The notes under the pieces were generated by a model. That model did no database searches. It was given only the letters and a program-made list of their open reading frames with translations, and was not told the DNA's origin. Of a stretch of DNA of 64,000 nucleotides, positions 63,561 through 64,000 are shown in pieces. Where the stretch lies: contig CAWFER010000008.1 of NCBI GenBank assembly GCA_963814805.1, positions 1-64,000 on the forward strand, read 5' to 3'. The position numbers were made by a program, and so were the translations under genes. Source of the stretch: AP-15 sp963814805. Lineage in GTDB: Bacteria; Pseudomonadota; Alphaproteobacteria; ATCC43930; CGMCC-115725. Position 1 is the first letter of the stretch; each line of letters opens with the position of its first letter.

Positions 63561-63812
63561 ATGACCGCGCGGGTGGTTTTGTCTGGCGGGTTCAGCCGCC
63601 GCTATACCGGCGGGGTGCGCGAATTCCAGGTCGAGGCGAAAAGCCTGCGCGGCGTGATCAAGGAACTGGACCGGCGCTATCCCGGGCTCGGCGAGCATCT
63701 GGAGGAGGAAACCACGGTCGCGATCGACGGTGAGATCCACGAAGTGGGCTATCTTCAGCCATTGCAGCAGGGCAGCGAAGTTTTTTTCATCCCCAAGCTC
63801 GAAGGCGGGTAG
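63561..63812 (+). CDS. MoaD/ThiS-family sulfur-carrier-like protein
   Basis: An 83-residue beta-grasp protein: TARVVLSGGFSRRYTGGVRE, then LRGVIKELDRRYPGLGEHLE and the end GSEVFFIPKLEGG. The diglycine at the C-terminus is the site where sulfur is attached in MoaD and ThiS. The place next to a molybdenum hydroxylase gene suggests a role in molybdopterin synthesis or in maturation of that enzyme, but ThiS-type or other carriers cannot be excluded. Start ATG 63561. Confidence 0.85.
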   Translation: MTARVVLSGGFSRRYTGGVREFQVEAKSLRGVIKELDRRYPGLGEHLEEETTVAIDGEIHEVGYLQPLQQGSEVFFIPKLEGG

Positions 63813-63885
63813 CAAGGTCCGCGCCGGCGGAGGGAACCGCATGTCTGGGGCTGCCGGTCGAGGATGGTCCGCAGCGGGTAGTGTC

Positions 63886-64000
63886 CTAATTTGAAGTCCG
63901 CTCTACGAGTTCGTCGAGCGACCATAGCCGATCGCTCACCCGTGCTTCCATCGCCGGAGTGACGCGCAGGGTCCGATGCACCCGCACGAAATTGTAGTGC
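63886..64000 (-). pseudogene. C-terminal end of an IS1-like transposase (runs off window)
   Basis: On the minus strand the frame from the window end reads HYNFVRVHRTLRVTPAMEAR and then VSDRLWSLDELVERTSN before a stop at 63886-63888. This matches the C-terminus of transposases usually labelled IS1 family. The GGTAGTGTCCTAA just outside the stop could be the edge of the element. Only the last 38 codons are in the window, so completeness is unknown. Confidence 0.65.

Noticed and set aside
1..64000. CRISPR array, rRNA or tRNA genes
   Set aside because: No regularly spaced repeats and no cloverleaf or rRNA sequence were recognised by eye; the repeats present are dispersed palindromes or short tandem units.

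Overview
The window is high-GC DNA that looks like an alphaproteobacterial chromosome. Supporting signs are an imuA-imuB-dnaE2 mutasome cassette with a GTTC-N7-GTTC LexA box, a PmtA-type phospholipid N-methyltransferase, a double cold-shock-domain protein, Coq7 next to DsbB, and dispersed palindromic repeats of the kind that translate as PGLxPGIxV / DKPGHDD. I cannot name the genus. 

Layout. 1-3.7 kb: an IS21 element (istA broken by several frameshifts, istB intact) cuts off the 5' end of an MFS transporter gene. 3.9-9.2 kb: a five-gene minus-strand ABC-2 exporter operon (membrane-fusion protein, two ATPases, two permeases). 9.4-10.7 kb: nested, partly inverted IS21 and IS256 remains. 10.7-13.3 kb: a TetR regulator, a palindromic operator, a GrdB/PrdB-like gene read through an in-frame TGA (probable selenocysteine) and a damaged HAD dehalogenase gene. 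13.3-14.0 kb: IS3 remnant. 14.2-20 kb: CaiB CoA-transferase, transglutaminase, the uma2-dsbB-coq7 operon and an ABC half-transporter. 20.3-25.3 kb: a glycan island with two methyltransferases and two glycosyltransferases. 25.3-27.7 kb: lytic transglycosylase, a dehydroquinase-like protein lacking its catalytic Tyr, and an oxidoreductase. 27.7-29.8 kb: a SIR2-like gene interrupted by a complete IS1595 element with a perfect 8-bp target duplication. 29.9-34 kb: 2-hydroxyacid dehydrogenase, small envelope proteins, CDGSH protein, homoserine kinase, RNase HI. 34-40.2 kb: the SOS mutasome operon. 40.2-52.9 kb: metabolic genes (aminotransferase, FMN reductase, enoyl-CoA hydratase, PmtA, double Csp, FAH-family hydrolase, SDR, CoA-transferase, amidohydrolase, ThuA, luciferase-like monooxygenase, GhrA-like reductase, flavoprotein). 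53.3-57 kb: a Type IIG-like restriction-modification enzyme and a small companion ORF. 57.3-63.8 kb: aminopeptidase N, citrate synthase-like protein, molybdenum hydroxylase large subunit, MoaD/ThiS-like protein. The right end holds the tail of an IS1-like transposase. 

Three things stand out. First, a probable selenoprotein: UGA followed in frame by a UxxC motif and a hairpin with the spacing of a bacterial SECIS, behind its own TetR-type operator. Second, all three SOS mutasome genes carry palindromic repeats inserted in frame within coding sequence. Third, a SIR2-like (possible anti-phage) gene can be rebuilt exactly by removing an IS1595 copy. 

A caution: at least nine otherwise well-conserved genes carry single-base frameshifts (istA, uma2, a methyltransferase, a CDGSH gene, thrB, a DUF1330 gene, a monooxygenase, ghrA, HAD). 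Such a density may reflect assembly indel errors and not gene decay. The mutasome inserts, the TGA codon and the IS1595 footprint do not depend on indels.
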